64,000 nucleotides of DNA from Ascarosepion bandense. Taxonomy: Eukaryota > Mollusca > Cephalopoda > Sepiida > Sepiidae. The first letter of the stretch is position 1. Each line of letters starts with the position of its first letter. Under the pieces are notes generated by a model that saw only the letters and a program-made list of their open reading frames with translations, was not told where the DNA came from and ran no database searches. Both the position numbers and the translations under genes were made by a program. The stretch covers positions 3,036,501 to 3,100,500 of the forward strand of contig JBBBDQ010001293.1 in the NCBI GenBank assembly GCA_037127315.1, in the 5' to 3' direction. Positions 1 through 10,720 of this stretch are shown here, one piece after another.

Positions 1-148
1 TAAATAATAGAAAACAGGAATAGTCAAATGAATAGATAAGAAAGAAAAACAAGAAGAACAGTAAATTGAAATAACATTAAACTGGAAGTGCAGGGGAAAT
101 TAATGATGCTGATAACGAAATTAAAGAGATAGAAGAAAACCAAAAGGA

Positions 149-149
<1 letters not shown>

Positions 150-199
<50 letters not shown>
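150..199. repeat. (AAT)n microsatellite
   Basis: About 16 AAT/TAA units lie immediately 5' of LINE copy 1. They read as the likely pre-existing target of that insertion. Confidence 0.95.
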
Positions 200-200
<1 letters not shown>

Positions 201-554
201 TATAAAGACCTGGAAATTGAAAAAATATAAAGACCTGGAAATTGAAATAGAAATTGAAAACAAGAGTTGTGCCAGTGATAGTAGGTGCACTTGGAATGAT
301 AAAAAATGGAACAAAACAACACATTGAAAGAAACCCTGGAAACCCCAGCCTAAGAGATATACAAAAAATTGTCTTATTAAGTACAGCTCACACACTAAGG
401 AAAACTTTATCTATGTAATGCTGAGGATGATAGGGAAGATAGAAAAACATGAAATGGAGCCATAACAACACGCCACTACCTGCCTTAGGTCTCCCCGCAG
501 ACTTGGTTGGTAGTGAGACCAAAGCAGAAATCGAAATATGATGAAAAATGACAC

Positions 555-560
<6 letters not shown>
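198..560 (+). mobile_element. REL-type LINE, 5'-truncated 3' end (copy 1)
   Basis: This is the 3' end of the same LINE family that is best preserved at 39250-40390. It begins directly at the end of an (AAT)n tract. The C-terminal coding tail (KYKDLEIEIE, then RVVPVIVG, then LSTAHTLRKTLSM) can be followed with one frameshift. A 3' UTR follows, ending TGATGAAAAATGACA and then a new (AAT)n tract. About 30 bp at the 5' edge (the 'aaatataaagacctgg' block) are duplicated. No intact gene remains. The family is placed in the R2/R4/NeSL-like, restriction-endonuclease-bearing LINEs from the longer copies. Confidence 0.8.

Positions 561-598
<38 letters not shown>
557..598. repeat. (AAT)n microsatellite between two LINE copies
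   Basis: This perfect AAT tract is the 3' tail of copy 1 (198-560) and also the 5' boundary of copy 2 (599-722). Confidence 0.95.
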
Positions 599-600
<2 letters not shown>

Positions 601-722
601 GGAGATAGAAAAAACGTGAAATGGAGCCATAACTACACGCCACGACCTGCCTTAGGTCTTTCCACAGACTTGGTTGGTACTGCGACCATAGCAGAAATCG
701 AAATATGATGAAAAATGAAATA
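599..722 (+). mobile_element. REL-type LINE, 3' UTR only (copy 2)
   Basis: Only the last ~120 bp of the family are present, starting at 'gggagatagaaaaa' right after the (AAT)n tract. They end GATGAAAAATGAAA and run into (TAA)n and (AAG/AAT)n to about 785. The unit is nearly identical to 440-556 and 3450-3560. It is a strongly 5'-truncated insertion. Confidence 0.8.
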
Positions 723-785
723 ATAATAATAAGAAGAATAAGAATAAGAAGAATAAGAATAAGAAGAAGAACAAGTAGAGCAACA
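720..785. repeat. (AAT)/(AAG) imperfect microsatellite
   Basis: This compound purine-rich trinucleotide tract is the degenerated tail of LINE copy 2. Confidence 0.85.
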
Positions 786-1344
786 ACAGCTACAACAAGT
801 AAAAGTAGAAGAAGAGTCAAAGTGTGCAAACCTCTGCCAAGGCAATATCGACATGAGCTTAGCGATTAGCAAGAGATGATTATGAAAATGAGAATAACTG
901 CAATGAAAACTTGATCGCTCATTTTTTTTTTTTTTCTTATTTTAAATTTTTTTGCTTTTGGATAACAAATATTAAATTCATATTAGAAATAACATTTTCG
1001 TCGAAAAAAAATAGTGCGTTCAGAAAATGTCATGACGTAAAGCAATCTAGGGAATGTAATTTAGTATTGGCACGTGAATCGTATGAAAAAAATATTAGGA
1101 ATAATTCAGAAACTTTATTCCGTACCAGATCGAACCCCAACTCTAATCAATTCGTGCCAGTCATGAAAACCAATCACCCTTCAATGTTTTATCCGAATAC
1201 TTCCAGGGTGTCTTGAGATATCTTGACCACGGACACTCAGACAAACATACAAACAAACAGAAAAAAAGATTGAAGACAATACCTTCGAGTTAAGGTGGGG
1301 TTAATCAAAGAAGCTAATTACCCATACATCGTTACCAGAGAACA

Positions 1345-1640
1345 CACAGAAAACAGAATGGGTTTTCTTACTGACTGAGCAGTCCCTGAAAATTGTAATG
1401 TATTTTTGAAGATCTTCGAAAAATATCAAAATACAAGGATTTTGAAATGAAAATCTCAAAAATGTCGCAAATGAGGAATATCAATAATTCCAGCTTTAGT
1501 TGTAGTCCCCGGATTGATTAGAAAACGGTTCCGATACACTCATTGAAGGGATTCCTAGTAGAGACTGCCTTACAGAAATACAAAACGTTGGACTCACAAG
1601 CGTAGCTCAGACATTAGAAAGAATTTTTTCGGTGTAAAAT
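1345..1640 (+). mobile_element. Diverged REL-type LINE C-terminus
   Basis: An older relative of the same LINE. With frameshifts the plus strand reads a REL-end segment (AVPENCNV, then KIFEKYQNT), then SSFSC and RKRFRYTH, then TEIQNVGLTSVAHT and ERIFSV before a stop near 1637. This follows the order of the C-terminus at 39960-40245 (MACPADCNI, KLSKYKDL, VVPVIVG, LLSTAHKLRKILSM) with many substitutions. It shows that an older subfamily preceded the TAA-flanked copies. The 786-1344 stretch before it has no recognisable gene, only AT-rich DNA. Confidence 0.6.
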
Positions 1641-1887
1641 AATTTTGATCTTATTTTTCCCTCTTTTTTTTACTAAAATGATCAGTCGAAAATGTCATGA
1701 AGCCATTTTTTACTTTAGACCTGTGCTTGGAATTTGAAAGGAAAGGAACATGCAACCAAAATCAAAGGAAATAATAATAATATTACTATTATTTGTCTCC
1801 TTTACTATTTTGCATATCATTAATAGCTAATTACCAGTCAAATTAACAAGACAGAATGTGGTTATAAAATAGCCCAAAAGAAAAAAA

Positions 1888-3565
1888 ATCTATCTATTTT
1901 ATATAGATGACTTAAAGTTGTATGCTAAGAATGATAATGAGCTGGAAGGTCTTCTACAAACTGTGAAATGTTTAGTGAAGAAATTGAAATGAAATTCAAT
2001 TTGAATAAATGTGCTAAAGCTACAGTTTTACGAGGATTGCTACAGTAAACATCCTCAATTAGCTGAGACCCTGATGTAACAATAAACGATTTAGTGCCAG
2101 AAGAACCTCATAAATACCTAGGTGTAAATGAGAGTGAAAACATTTACCATAAAAAATGGAAGAAATAGTGCGTAAAGAGTACTATAGAAAGGTAACGACT
2201 GATATTAAAAACTGAATTTAATTCTCAGAACAGAATTATGGCAATTAATAGCCAGGCATCCAAGTGGTTCAATATAGTTTCAACATCTTGAACTGGACTC
2301 TAAACGACATCAGATGAATGGATTCTAAGAAAAGAAAGCTTCTTTCTAAGCATAAGATGCATCATCCAAAGGCTGATGTAGACCGTCTATACATACCCCG
2401 TAAAGAAGGGGGAAGAGGTCTTATTCAGCTACAATTGACATAAAAGACAACAACTATTGGCTTACTAACATACATAGAAACAACAATGGAATGGATGATA
2501 CAATTAGTTAAACAACATGAAAACAAAAGAAAGAAGGCAGTAAATACAAACAAGTTTTAAATTTAGTAAATTCTATAAAAAAATCAAAACAGAAGGCAAG
2601 AATCAACTATTGCGGCAAAAAATATGAAAAAGAAAGCCAAGGATAAAGCTCTTGAACAGATGAAACAACGCTGGCAAGACAAACCTCTGCCTGGCCAATA
2701 TCCATAACGTGCTAATACATCTAATGTTGATAAAGTTAATATTCATCGATGGTTACGTGCATCTGAATTAAAGTTTGAAACTGAAGGCTTTATTCTTGCA
2801 GCGCAAGACAAAAGTCTTTTCATTAGGCACTTTCAGGCAAATATTATACATAATAATGTGGATCTACAACGCAAGTTCTTTGATAAGTAACAAGAAACAA
2901 TAGACCATCTACTCTCAGGATGTTCTGTACTTGCCCCAAATGAATATAAAAATCGTTACAATAGCGTGAGGCAATATTTGCATTGGAGAATGTGCAAAGA
3001 TATAGAAAATATGTAAACAAACACTGGTATAAAAATGACCCAACACCGGTTACAGAAATAGAAGACATCACTATTCTATGGAATTACACCATCTACACAG
3101 ACAGAAAAATTGAAGCAAATAGGCCGGACATTAATGTTAGAAATCAGTAACAAAAAACTTGCCTATTAATTGATATGGCTTGTCCAGCGGATTGTAACAT
3201 AGCGACCAAGGAATTCGAAAAACTGTCAAATATAAGGATCTGGAAATTGAAATAGAAAAAATGTGGAAATTGAAAACAAGAATCATGCCAGTAATAGTAG
3301 ATGCAAATGGAATGATAAAAAATGTAACAAAACAATACATTGAAAGAATCCCTGGAAACCTCAGCTTAAGAGATATACAAAAAATCGTCTTGTTAAGTAC
3401 AGCCCACACACTAATGAGAACTTTGTCTCTGTAACGCTAGGGATGATAGGGGAGATAGAAAAAAAAGAAATGGAGCCATAACAACACGCCACGACCTTAG
3501 GTCTTCCCGCGAACTTGGCAGGTAGTGCGACCATAACAGAAATTGAAATATGATGAAAAATGTCA
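1888..3565 (+). pseudogene. REL-type LINE, RT palm to 3' UTR, decayed
   Basis: The longest copy of this LINE in the window. Reverse transcriptase motif C is readable at 1897-1911 as F-Y-I-D-D, followed by LKLYAKNDNELEGLLQ. Next come the thumb region (YLGVNE near 2115-2135; HHPKADVDRLY near 2360-2395) and a linker, then VDKVNIHRWLRASE (~2723-2770). The zinc-knuckle region is damaged: the second Cys is Phe and a stop follows DK. SGCSVLAPNEYKNR, the endonuclease-like part and the 3' UTR end it. Many stops and frameshifts show it is dead. In this LINE class the protein nicks the target with a C-terminal restriction-like endonuclease and primes reverse transcription there. Confidence 0.75.
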
Positions 3566-3734
3566 ACATAATAATGATAATGAAAAAGCGAAAAAAGCAA
3601 GACAAAGAAATCCTGAAATAAAAGAATGTTTCTTTGCAGAGGAGGATGTAATAATTGTAGCTCCTATCAATGTGGTTAATCGAGAGACTTATAGTCCACC
3701 AGCAAGGGATACAGGTGTTCGAATCCAACTATAA

Positions 3735-4170
3735 ACTTCAAGACAGACATTCCTCACACACAAAATATTCTATACTATTCTTCATTCAATACGAAGAACT
3801 ACTCACGGTATAGCATTACTGAATGAAATATGTGGAGTTAGTATGAAATGAAACATATAAAATCATTGACCATTGACTTTATGAGGTTAAATTGTTGAAA
3901 GTCAGATCATAATCTTCATGGGAAACTGTCCCGCAAATCTAAATCATCTTTCCTTTATTTTTTTATTCGACTTTACGCTGTTTTCGCGTACCAGATACAA
4001 TTGCCGATATGATTACCTTATTTTCTTCACTTTTTCCCATTGATTATTTTTCTAAAAACTAAATCACAGCTACACAATTAATATTTCCTGCTTAGTAAAA
4101 CTTACCCGCAGACATAGTTATCATAAAATGGCTCGACTATTTGGTACAAAACAGAAGTACCTCACGTTAC
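3735..4170. other. No recognisable feature
   Basis: AT-rich spacer with no credible coding pattern or repeat match elsewhere in the window. Confidence 0.5.
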
Positions 4171-4174
4171 CTCA

Positions 4175-4995
4175 CGATTCATGGCATCTATTCAGATCGT
4201 AGTAGCACCACAGTATTGCACATAAAGACGCAGTAGCAGACACGGAAAGAAAAATGCAGGACCTTCTACAGAAGTTAGCAAAAGAAAGTGAAAAGAAAGG
4301 ACTGAACATAAACCTCAAGAAAACTGAAGTTGTGGTCATCAGCAAAAAGAAGAGACCAATATGTGAACTGCAAGTCGGAGACTCTAAATTAAAACAAGTG
4401 AAAAATTCAAATACCTTGGAAGTGTTTTGACAAAGGATGGAATGAGGGACATGATACAAAGAGGCATTGACATGACCAAAGATGTATTTCAGAAGCTAAC
4501 CAGAGTACTGAGAGACAGGATAATCTCATTAAAAACAAAGAAATGAGTGCTGGATTGCTATGTGATATTTGCCCTTCTGTATGGAAGTGAATACTGGATG
4601 ATCTCATCAAAGATGAAGAAGAGGCTTGAGGCACCAGAAATGTGGTTTTACAGAAGGATGCTGAAGATACCATGGACAGATCACTTGTGCAACGATGAGG
4701 TGTTGGAAAGAATGCAAACGAGAAATAAAAACTGATATTAAATATCAGGAAGAGACAAATGAGGTTCCTGGTACACACAATGAGGAAAGAGGGCCTGGAG
4801 AACTTAATACTCAGAGATCCGATCAATGGAAGGAGAGACAGTGGAAAGCAGCGCGAGACGTACTTGTTAGGTCTGAGCAAATGATTGACAGAGTGGGGCT
4901 TAGAAGAGATACCAAGAGAAAAATTATTGAGAGCGACAAGAGACAGAGCCAAGTGGAAGTGCTAGCCCTACAATTTACTCTTGTCTCAGTAGCAC
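4175..4995 (+). mobile_element. RTE-like LINE 3' fragment (copy A)
   Basis: It matches the C-terminal part of the RTE-like LINE that is fullest at 17065-19715. In changing frames it reads ADTERKMQDLLQKL, the KKTEVVVISKKKRP segment, the W-F-Y-R-R-M-L-K-I-P-W-T-D-H motif (~4636-4685) and then NDEVLERMQTR. It continues through a decayed GHTMRKEGLENLIL-type region to the terminal RATRDRAKWK block. The (GAA)n tail is missing. The first part of the RT is absent, so this is a 5'-truncated dead copy. Confidence 0.75.
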
Positions 4996-5035
4996 ATCTG
5001 CTAGGTCTGACAAATTAAACCTAGCAGCTGCTCTT

Positions 5036-5425
5036 GAAAATAACCTCCAATCAGTGGTTAACAGGAACAGGAACTGGCTTGTACATTTTAATGCCTTCAA
5101 AAAAGAGTGAAATTTATGACAACAGAGACATTTTTCTGTATGCTATCAGCATGGGTTAATCAAGTCTACAGGAGAGCAAAACATCACGGCTACTTGGCTT
5201 CGCATTTTCCACTGACAGGAAGAGGATTGACTTTATCGAAGCAATAGCTGTATCTACTGCAAGGTTGAATGACTGTGTCGAGCCAGAAGGTTTTCTCGTC
5301 AGAACACATTTTGCATATTTACAAATCTGCCATTCGACAGTGTATTGAATATTGTTGCCATATCGAGTTTGATGCTCCTGTTGTAAATCTAAACGTTTGA
5401 CAAATTCAAAAGAATCTGTAATGTA
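5036..5425 (+). mobile_element. Jockey/CR1-like LINE fragment
   Basis: The plus strand reads an RT C-terminal piece: SLQESKTSRLLGFAFSTD, then KRIDFIEAIAVSTAR, then ICHSTVY*ILLPYRV. This corresponds to LPESKTLSLLGLTLTTDLK, NDYIESIAKSAA and PCIEYCCHIW in the copies at 5780-6845 and 62290-63085. It is truncated at both ends and carries stops. Confidence 0.65.
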
Positions 5426-5459
5426 ATCGCTCCTAACCAGCCATCACGAATTCACTCGC

Positions 5460-5757
5460 TTTTTTCAACAACGTACTCGGAACGAGAAACCGGGGAGCCG
5501 AGTTCGAATTCCAGTTGAATCCATTGTATTCACTTACGCGCAAATACCCTTGGGAAAGGTAATAATCCGTCTCTTCCTTCCAGTTATGGGTTAAATAGCA
5601 AGACAGATTGGGTTCTATAGCCTTGGTCGGCAACCAGTCTACTGCAGAAAGCAATGGCAACCTACTGCGGGATAATCTTCTGCCCACTCAGTCAGGTCCC
5701 TTTCAAGAGATGATCGCCCAAGCGTGTATCACGGATGGCACTTAACTAACTGACTGA
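5460..5757 (+). mobile_element. tRNA-derived SINE (CTGA-tail family), copy 1
   Basis: A Pol III B box (GAGTTCGAATTCC) lies at 5500-5512. A body shared with five other copies in the window follows (25711, 35763, 43337, 55528, 61087), ending GGCACTTAACTAACTGACTGA. The A-box end is degraded in this copy. Such SINEs are transcribed by Pol III and moved by a partner LINE. The partner is not evident, because the tail does not match the LINE tails seen here. Confidence 0.85.
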
Positions 5758-5779
5758 ACGTGACATCTCTATGTTTGTT

Positions 5780-6845
5780 TTTTAATATCGCCCAATCAAG
5801 GCAATTTACTGCAATTGGTGCGCCGAGGGTTACATAGGAGGAAAGTTATGAGAATGAGTGACAGATTATAAGCGGTGTCAGAAAGTAGGTAAGAGAAGGA
5901 TTAGTATACTGATGAAAGTGGAGTGGATGAAAAAAAGGAGCATGAGAATATAGGATGCAAGTTAGTGAGATAGAAAATGACTACTGACTTCACATTTAAA
6001 TTCTTGGAGATTGTAGTTGTCGGAGAAGCAAGTAAACAGGCGGGAAGTGCGAGCAAAGAAGCTGTTGGAGTAGAATTTGCGTTTATATTTTATTGGTTTC
6101 ACAGTAAAAGGGTGGAACCTAGTTGCTAATCTTGTGGATCGAGTAAATTCATATATAGGGGGTAACAGTGAGCTAAGTTTATCGGAGCAGAAGCCGTGAA
6201 AGTATTTGTAGAAGAGACACAGGGAAGCCACATTGACAGGTGAGAAAGTGGCTGTATCTGAGAGGTCAAGTTGGGATCGATCAAATTATAGATTCTCCGT
6301 TGAATTTTGTCAAAGACTGCTAGGGAGATAGCAGGGCACCCGACCAGATATGGCAGCAGTATTCAATGCACGGGTGGATGGTAGATTTAAATATGTGCAG
6401 GATGGTTTCAGAGGGGAAAACTTCCTGGCTCTACACAGAGAACGGACCTTCTTAGCAGCAGATTTAGCTATGGATTCTATATAGTCATTTCACTTAAGAT
6501 CTGTTGTGAGAGTTAACCCGAGGAGGCTCAGTGTTTTGCTTTCAGGGAGACTAGCCTGATCCCTGCTAATGGGGGATAGGAGTGATTGTCTGTGATGCGT
6601 TTTGGAAGCATTAAAATTCACGAGTCATTTCTTACTCCAGTCCACCACGGATTGGAGGTCCTTTTCAGGCTCAGCAGTGGGGTTTGCTTTGTCAGCCTGG
6701 GCAGATTTTTGATCGAGGCGAGAGTAAGCCGTAGTGTCGTCAGCGTATATGCCTACTTGGGATTTCATTACATCGGGAAGATTGTTAATGTATATCAAGA
6801 AAAGCGTAGAACCTAGATTAAAGCCTTTAGGGACGCCCGAGTTCG
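5780..6845 (-). pseudogene. Jockey/CR1-like LINE, RT to 3' tail, decayed
   Basis: Read on the minus strand from about 6845: SGVPKGFNLGSTLFLIYINN (RT motif B), then YADDTTAYS (catalytic motif C, intact), then the thumb (DLQSVVDWSKK, then ESKTLSLLGLTLTTD, then NDYIESIAKSAAKKV). Next come PCIEYCCHIWSG, FPVSLLQILSRL (frameshifted), and an open piece at 5962-6231 with LCLFYKYFHGFCSDKLSSLL. The 3' UTR ends at a CTATGTAACCC...GGCGCACC tail near 5790-5840, which is shared with 8465, 34110, 43860 and 63015. In-frame stops and frameshifts make it non-functional. Clade is tentative. Confidence 0.75.
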
Positions 6846-6859
6846 TATGATAATATTGG

Positions 6860-7230
6860 AAGGCATGTCCGTTCAGTACCCTTTATTGAATTGGTGAATG
6901 CTGCCGTAATCCTCGCCCTCAGTTCATTTTTTGTTTCACAAGGAATTTTGTTGATCTCTCGTTCAAATGCGTCATATAAGTATTATATTTATAGATAGTT
7001 TTTAATTTTTTTCCTCGTTTTTTTAGAATGAATATTATCATTATTACTATCATTATTATTATTAATGTCTAATAGAAGTATTGTTACATATTTTTACTTG
7101 TATTTTTTATTTTATTTTATTCTTTTTCGGTTCTTATCTTTTCTGCCTAATTTTTGTGTAAATTGTTCTTAATTATGAAATTTAGGTTTGACTTATACTA
7201 AGTTAAAACTTCATTAACTTCAGTCACATA
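6860..7230. other. AT-rich stretch, nothing firm
   Basis: The minus strand has a short readable stretch (EREINKIPCETKNELRARI near 6920-6980). It could be a transposase scrap but cannot be assigned. The remainder is AT-rich. Confidence 0.3.
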
Positions 7231-7242
7231 TTTATTTTTTTT

Positions 7243-8450
7243 AATTGGAGTAGATAGTACCTTCTATCGCCAGGTCTCACACTCCACCCCCTTCTTTTGG
7301 ACAGGAGTAGAGTTGATCGCCTTGTTTCTAGTTTAGGAAGGGGTTCCCGAGTAGATAGATTAAACTAATTGGAGTAGATAGATTAAACTATCGCCCGGTT
7401 CACACTCCACCCACATCTATTGAACAGGTGAAGAGGCTCATCCCTTGTTTCCTGTTTAGGATGCGGTTTCCGGTTTTCTCTTTTCCAATCTTTTCACTCT
7501 TTTCCTTTATTATTTTATTTTTTTTTTCAATTGGAGTAGATAGACTAAACTATCGCCCGGTTCACACTCCACCCACATCTATTGAACAGGTGAAGAGGCT
7601 CATCCCTTGTTTCCTGTTTAGGATGCGGTTTCCGGTTTTCTCTTTTCCAATCTTTTCACTCTTTTCCTTTATTATTTTATTTTTTTTTTTCAATTGGAGT
7701 AGATAGACTAAACTATCGCCCGGTTCACACTCCACCCACATCTATTGAACAGGTGAAGAGGCTCATCCCTTGTTTCCTGTTTAGGATGCGGTTTCCGGTT
7801 TTCTCTTTTCCAATCTTTTCACTCTTTTCCTTTATTATTTTATTTTTTTTTTTCAATTGGAGTAGATAGACTAAACTATCGCCCGGTTCACACTCCACCC
7901 ACATCTATTGAACAGGTGAAGAGGCTCATCCCTTGTTTACTGTTTAGGATGCGGTTTCCGGTTTTCTCTTTTCCAATCTTTTCACTCTTTTCCTTTATTA
8001 TTTTATTTTTTTTTTCAATTGGAGTAGATAGACTAAACTATCGCCCGGTTCACACTCCACCCACATCTATTGAACAGGTGAAGAGGCTCATCCCTTGTTT
8101 CCTGTTTAGGATGCGGTTTCCGGTTTTCTCTTTTCCAATCTTTTCACTCTTTTCCTTTATTATTTTATTTTTTTTTTCAATTGGAGTAGATAGACTAAAC
8201 TATCGCCCGGTTCACACTCCACCCACATCTATTGAACAGGTGAAGAGGCTCATCCCTTGTTTCCTGTTTAGGATGCGGTTTCCGGTTTTCTCTTTTCCAA
8301 TCTTTTCACTCTTTTCCTTTATTATTTTATTTTTTTTTTCAATTGGAGTAGATAGACTAAACTATCGCCCGGTTCACACTCCACCCACATCTATTGAACA
8401 GGTGAAGAGGCTCATCCCTTGTTTCCTGTTTAGGATGCGGTTTTCGGCTT
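7243..8450 (+). repeat. 162-163 bp tandem satellite, about 8 units
   Basis: Unit starts (AATTGGAGTAGATAG) fall at 7243 (diverged and short), 7367, 7529, 7692, 7855, 8017, 8179 and 8341, so the period is 162-163 bp. Units differ mainly in the length of a T-run. The array reads open in one frame because 162 is a multiple of 3. That does not make it a gene. Related units occur on the minus strand at 13408-13640 and 29870-30005. Confidence 0.95.
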
Positions 8451-8454
8451 TCTC

Positions 8455-8553
8455 TTTTCCATTCTTTTTACCCTTACGTAGCCCCCTGCGCATCAGTGGC
8501 GTTACTGCCTTGCTCGGGGTGATATGATTAAAAAAAAAAAAAAAAAAAAAAAA
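8455..8553 (+). mobile_element. Jockey-like LINE 3' tail with poly(A)
   Basis: The last satellite unit passes into a sequence beginning ACGTAGCCCCCTGCGCATCA and ending GGGGTGATATGATT, then A24. The same module ends the jockey-like LINE at 62290-63085 and copies at 34110, 43857 and 21740. It is a LINE 3' terminus fused to the satellite. Confidence 0.75.
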
Positions 8554-8554
8554 T

Positions 8555-9285
8555 AGTACCTATAGTCAGAATATTTATTTTAAGGGTAAATCCATTGTCG
8601 CGTTTCTAAGAATGAATATGAGTATTATATACGTCGGTTATGATCTAGCGGTTTTTTAATTATTTTAAAATCCGTTAAATCGGTGATTTCTTCATTTTTC
8701 TTTCCTTCTTTTTGTGTGTTTCCCCCTTCTGTTAGGTTTATCTAATTTTTCCTGTTTCTATATTTATATTTTTTAATTTCAGTATTTTTAATTATTTTAA
8801 CAATGTTTTATTAAATTAGCATTAATTTTTAAAATAATATTAAGAGTAGTTATTTTTTTTCAAATTGTATTAAAATTATGATGTACAATTTTTTTGTACA
8901 GTAAATATATCCCAGTATATTTGAAATTAAATTTCATAGTTAAATTTTTCCATTTTATCTAGGAGAACAGTTACATGGCTTAAGACGCTATTACGATAAA
9001 TGGAGTCAACATTTATTTCTCGTGACACTGTATTTCCTTTTATTGTATCTCTTTGTCCTTCCTTTTTCTCTTCTTGCTTTTCATTCTGATTTTTTCTGTT
9101 TTTCTTTTTTTCTTTTTTCTATTTTTCCTTTTTTCTCTTTTTGTCTCTTCTTTACATTAATCAACCATCTATCTTATCTTTATCCTTGCTTTCATCTTTC
9201 TTTGGGGTTCTTTTCGAATGTGCGAGAAATTTTCGTAAATAACCGTTACAAATGTCTATTCTTATATGGACATGTGAGCGTATAT
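8555..9285. other. AT-rich and T/C-rich spacer
   Basis: No gene is recognised. Bases 9030-9200 are a strongly pyrimidine-rich tract on the plus strand. Confidence 0.5.
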
Positions 9286-9289
9286 ATAA

Positions 9290-9537
9290 AATGAAATAAA
9301 AGAAAATAAATTTTCGGGCGGGGATATTTTGAGGACGAACTGTTGTAACATTTGGGTCTGACGAGAGCCGCGATAATAACATCAGGACGCGGTGAAATAT
9401 CTATTATCCACTGTAATAATCTAAAATCTTTTATACATTTTATTACTCTGTTAAATTAAATAAATGAATTTAACATTGAGTTCTCTTGAGTTCGTCTCTA
9501 TCGGAATTCACCTGGATTGTATACCAAGTGTGCTACG

Positions 9538-9545
<8 letters not shown>
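9290..9545 (+). repeat. (TA)n-flanked dispersed repeat with hammerhead-like core, copy 1
   Basis: Bases ~9350-9540 match 59019-59191 on the minus strand. They share CTGACGA, GAAATAT, a TTACTCTGTTAAATTAAATA block, AACATTGAGTTCT and a terminus CTACGTTATATA that runs into (TA)n in both. The family has no visible coding capacity. Its end at a TA microsatellite resembles the PLE-related ends elsewhere in the window, but the class is unproven. Confidence 0.75.
9351..9430 (+). ncRNA. Hammerhead-ribozyme-like motif, candidate
   Basis: CTGACGA at 9358-9364 is followed by a helix CCGCG (9368-9372) / CGCGG (9388-9392). A U and then GAAA (9394-9397) come next, i.e. the CUGANGA...GAAA core order around stem II. 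A possible stem III pairs ATTAT (9403-9407) with ATAAT (near 9415-9420), then TCTAAA. The homologous copy at 59110-59191 keeps both core strings but has a different, still pairing, stem II. There is a 2-nt bulge and a G-U closing pair, so activity is uncertain. Confidence 0.4.

Positions 9546-9592
<47 letters not shown>
9539..9592. repeat. (TA)n microsatellite
   Basis: A perfect TA tract of about 27 units sits at the end of the dispersed repeat. Confidence 0.97.
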
Positions 9593-9595
<3 letters not shown>

Positions 9596-10254
9596 TTCAT
9601 AATATCTGCAAAAATATCGTTCACATATACCTTCCAGCATATAATGTTACGTGATATATTAGTATCAATTGTGTCTTCATCTCGCTTATCTCTTACAATT
9701 ATGTGTAAGGTATTTCTGTTACGTATATATTGGAAATATTTCTGCTGTACTTTAATCAGGGTGGTATTGTTACATAAACAGTGTAGACCAATAAAAACAA
9801 AATAATTTCTAATTTGAAGAATATGAGAACAGACACTAAAAATAATTTATTGGTGCATTAATATTAATATTTGATTAAAACAGAGATCAGCATTATTAAT
9901 AGACTATTAGATTCAGTTCACTTTACTTCATTTTAAAATTTAAGTTTAACAAAGCATTAGATTTAGATTATTATAAAGTTATTCAGACATCAAAACGAGG
10001 AAAATATATGGACGCACGCATATACAAATCTATATACATCCACATATGGACAAATAGACAAGTATATACATATACAAATATATATATTGGTATACAAGCA
10101 TATGTAGGGATGAATATATGCACATCACTCTGGAGGAATGGTAGACTTTGAAAAACTAGCTATTTTGGCATTTAGGCATCGTTCATTCAGCAATGAATTA
10201 GAACACTCTCAGCTATTGGGCGTGTATAATGATAATACACACGCTAAAACGTCT

Positions 10255-10400
10255 GCCGCCTTCTACCGAGAGCTCGTAGCTAAGAGGTAGAATCGCCGAG
10301 TGATGCCATTTCGGTCAGGTTTCAACCCTGGGTAAAAAGCAATCGGATGTCTAACCGCGCAGATGAGCAGATCTGTCTGCGGAGGGCTTTATACATACAC
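10255..10400 (+). mobile_element. tRNA-like SINE candidate
   Basis: An A-box-like TAGCTAAGAGG (10277-10287) is followed at the usual spacing by a B-box-like GGTTTCAACCC (10319-10329). The layout fits the tRNA-related head of a SINE. No second copy was found in the window, so family status is unproven. Confidence 0.4.
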
Positions 10401-10642
10401 GACATTTTTTACTTTTCTTTTATAATCATATCAATTTAAAATTCTTCAACTTGTAATAAACACCCTCAGTTGATAAGACACGGGTAGTGTGGAAACAAAA
10501 TAGCAATTTTTGGTATCATATTATAACATATTTATTTTATAAATTCTATATAAATATTATTCGTTCTATTGAGCACTTTTTAAGAACAGTGTTTTTTTTT
10601 TATACAGAATTTTATTCTATCTATACCTACCCTATCCTTGTA

Positions 10643-10667
10643 CACACACACACACACACACACACAC

Positions 10668-10718
<51 letters not shown>
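10643..10718. repeat. (CA)n then (TA)n compound microsatellite
   Basis: About 13 CA units are followed, after ATATG, by about 22 TA units. Confidence 0.97.

Positions 10719-10720
<2 letters not shown>

Noticed and set aside
24..395. Open frames with poly-Tyr or poly-Ile runs
   Set aside because: They are translations of (AAT)n on the opposite strand of a LINE copy. The same applies to frames with YIYIYI runs over (TA)n elsewhere.
3655..3730. Possible tRNA or SINE (GTGTTCGAATCC near 3714)
   Set aside because: A B-box-like string is present, but the A box is poor, arms do not pair as in a tRNA, and no second copy was found.
6860..6990. A mariner-type transposase end on the minus strand
   Set aside because: The stretch EREINKIPCETKNELRARI is suggestive only. 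No catalytic residues or inverted ends were found.
7916..8527. A 203-codon open frame with repeated CLLFRMRFPVFSFPIF-like segments
   Set aside because: The frame runs through the 162-bp satellite, whose length is divisible by three, and ends in a LINE 3' tail.
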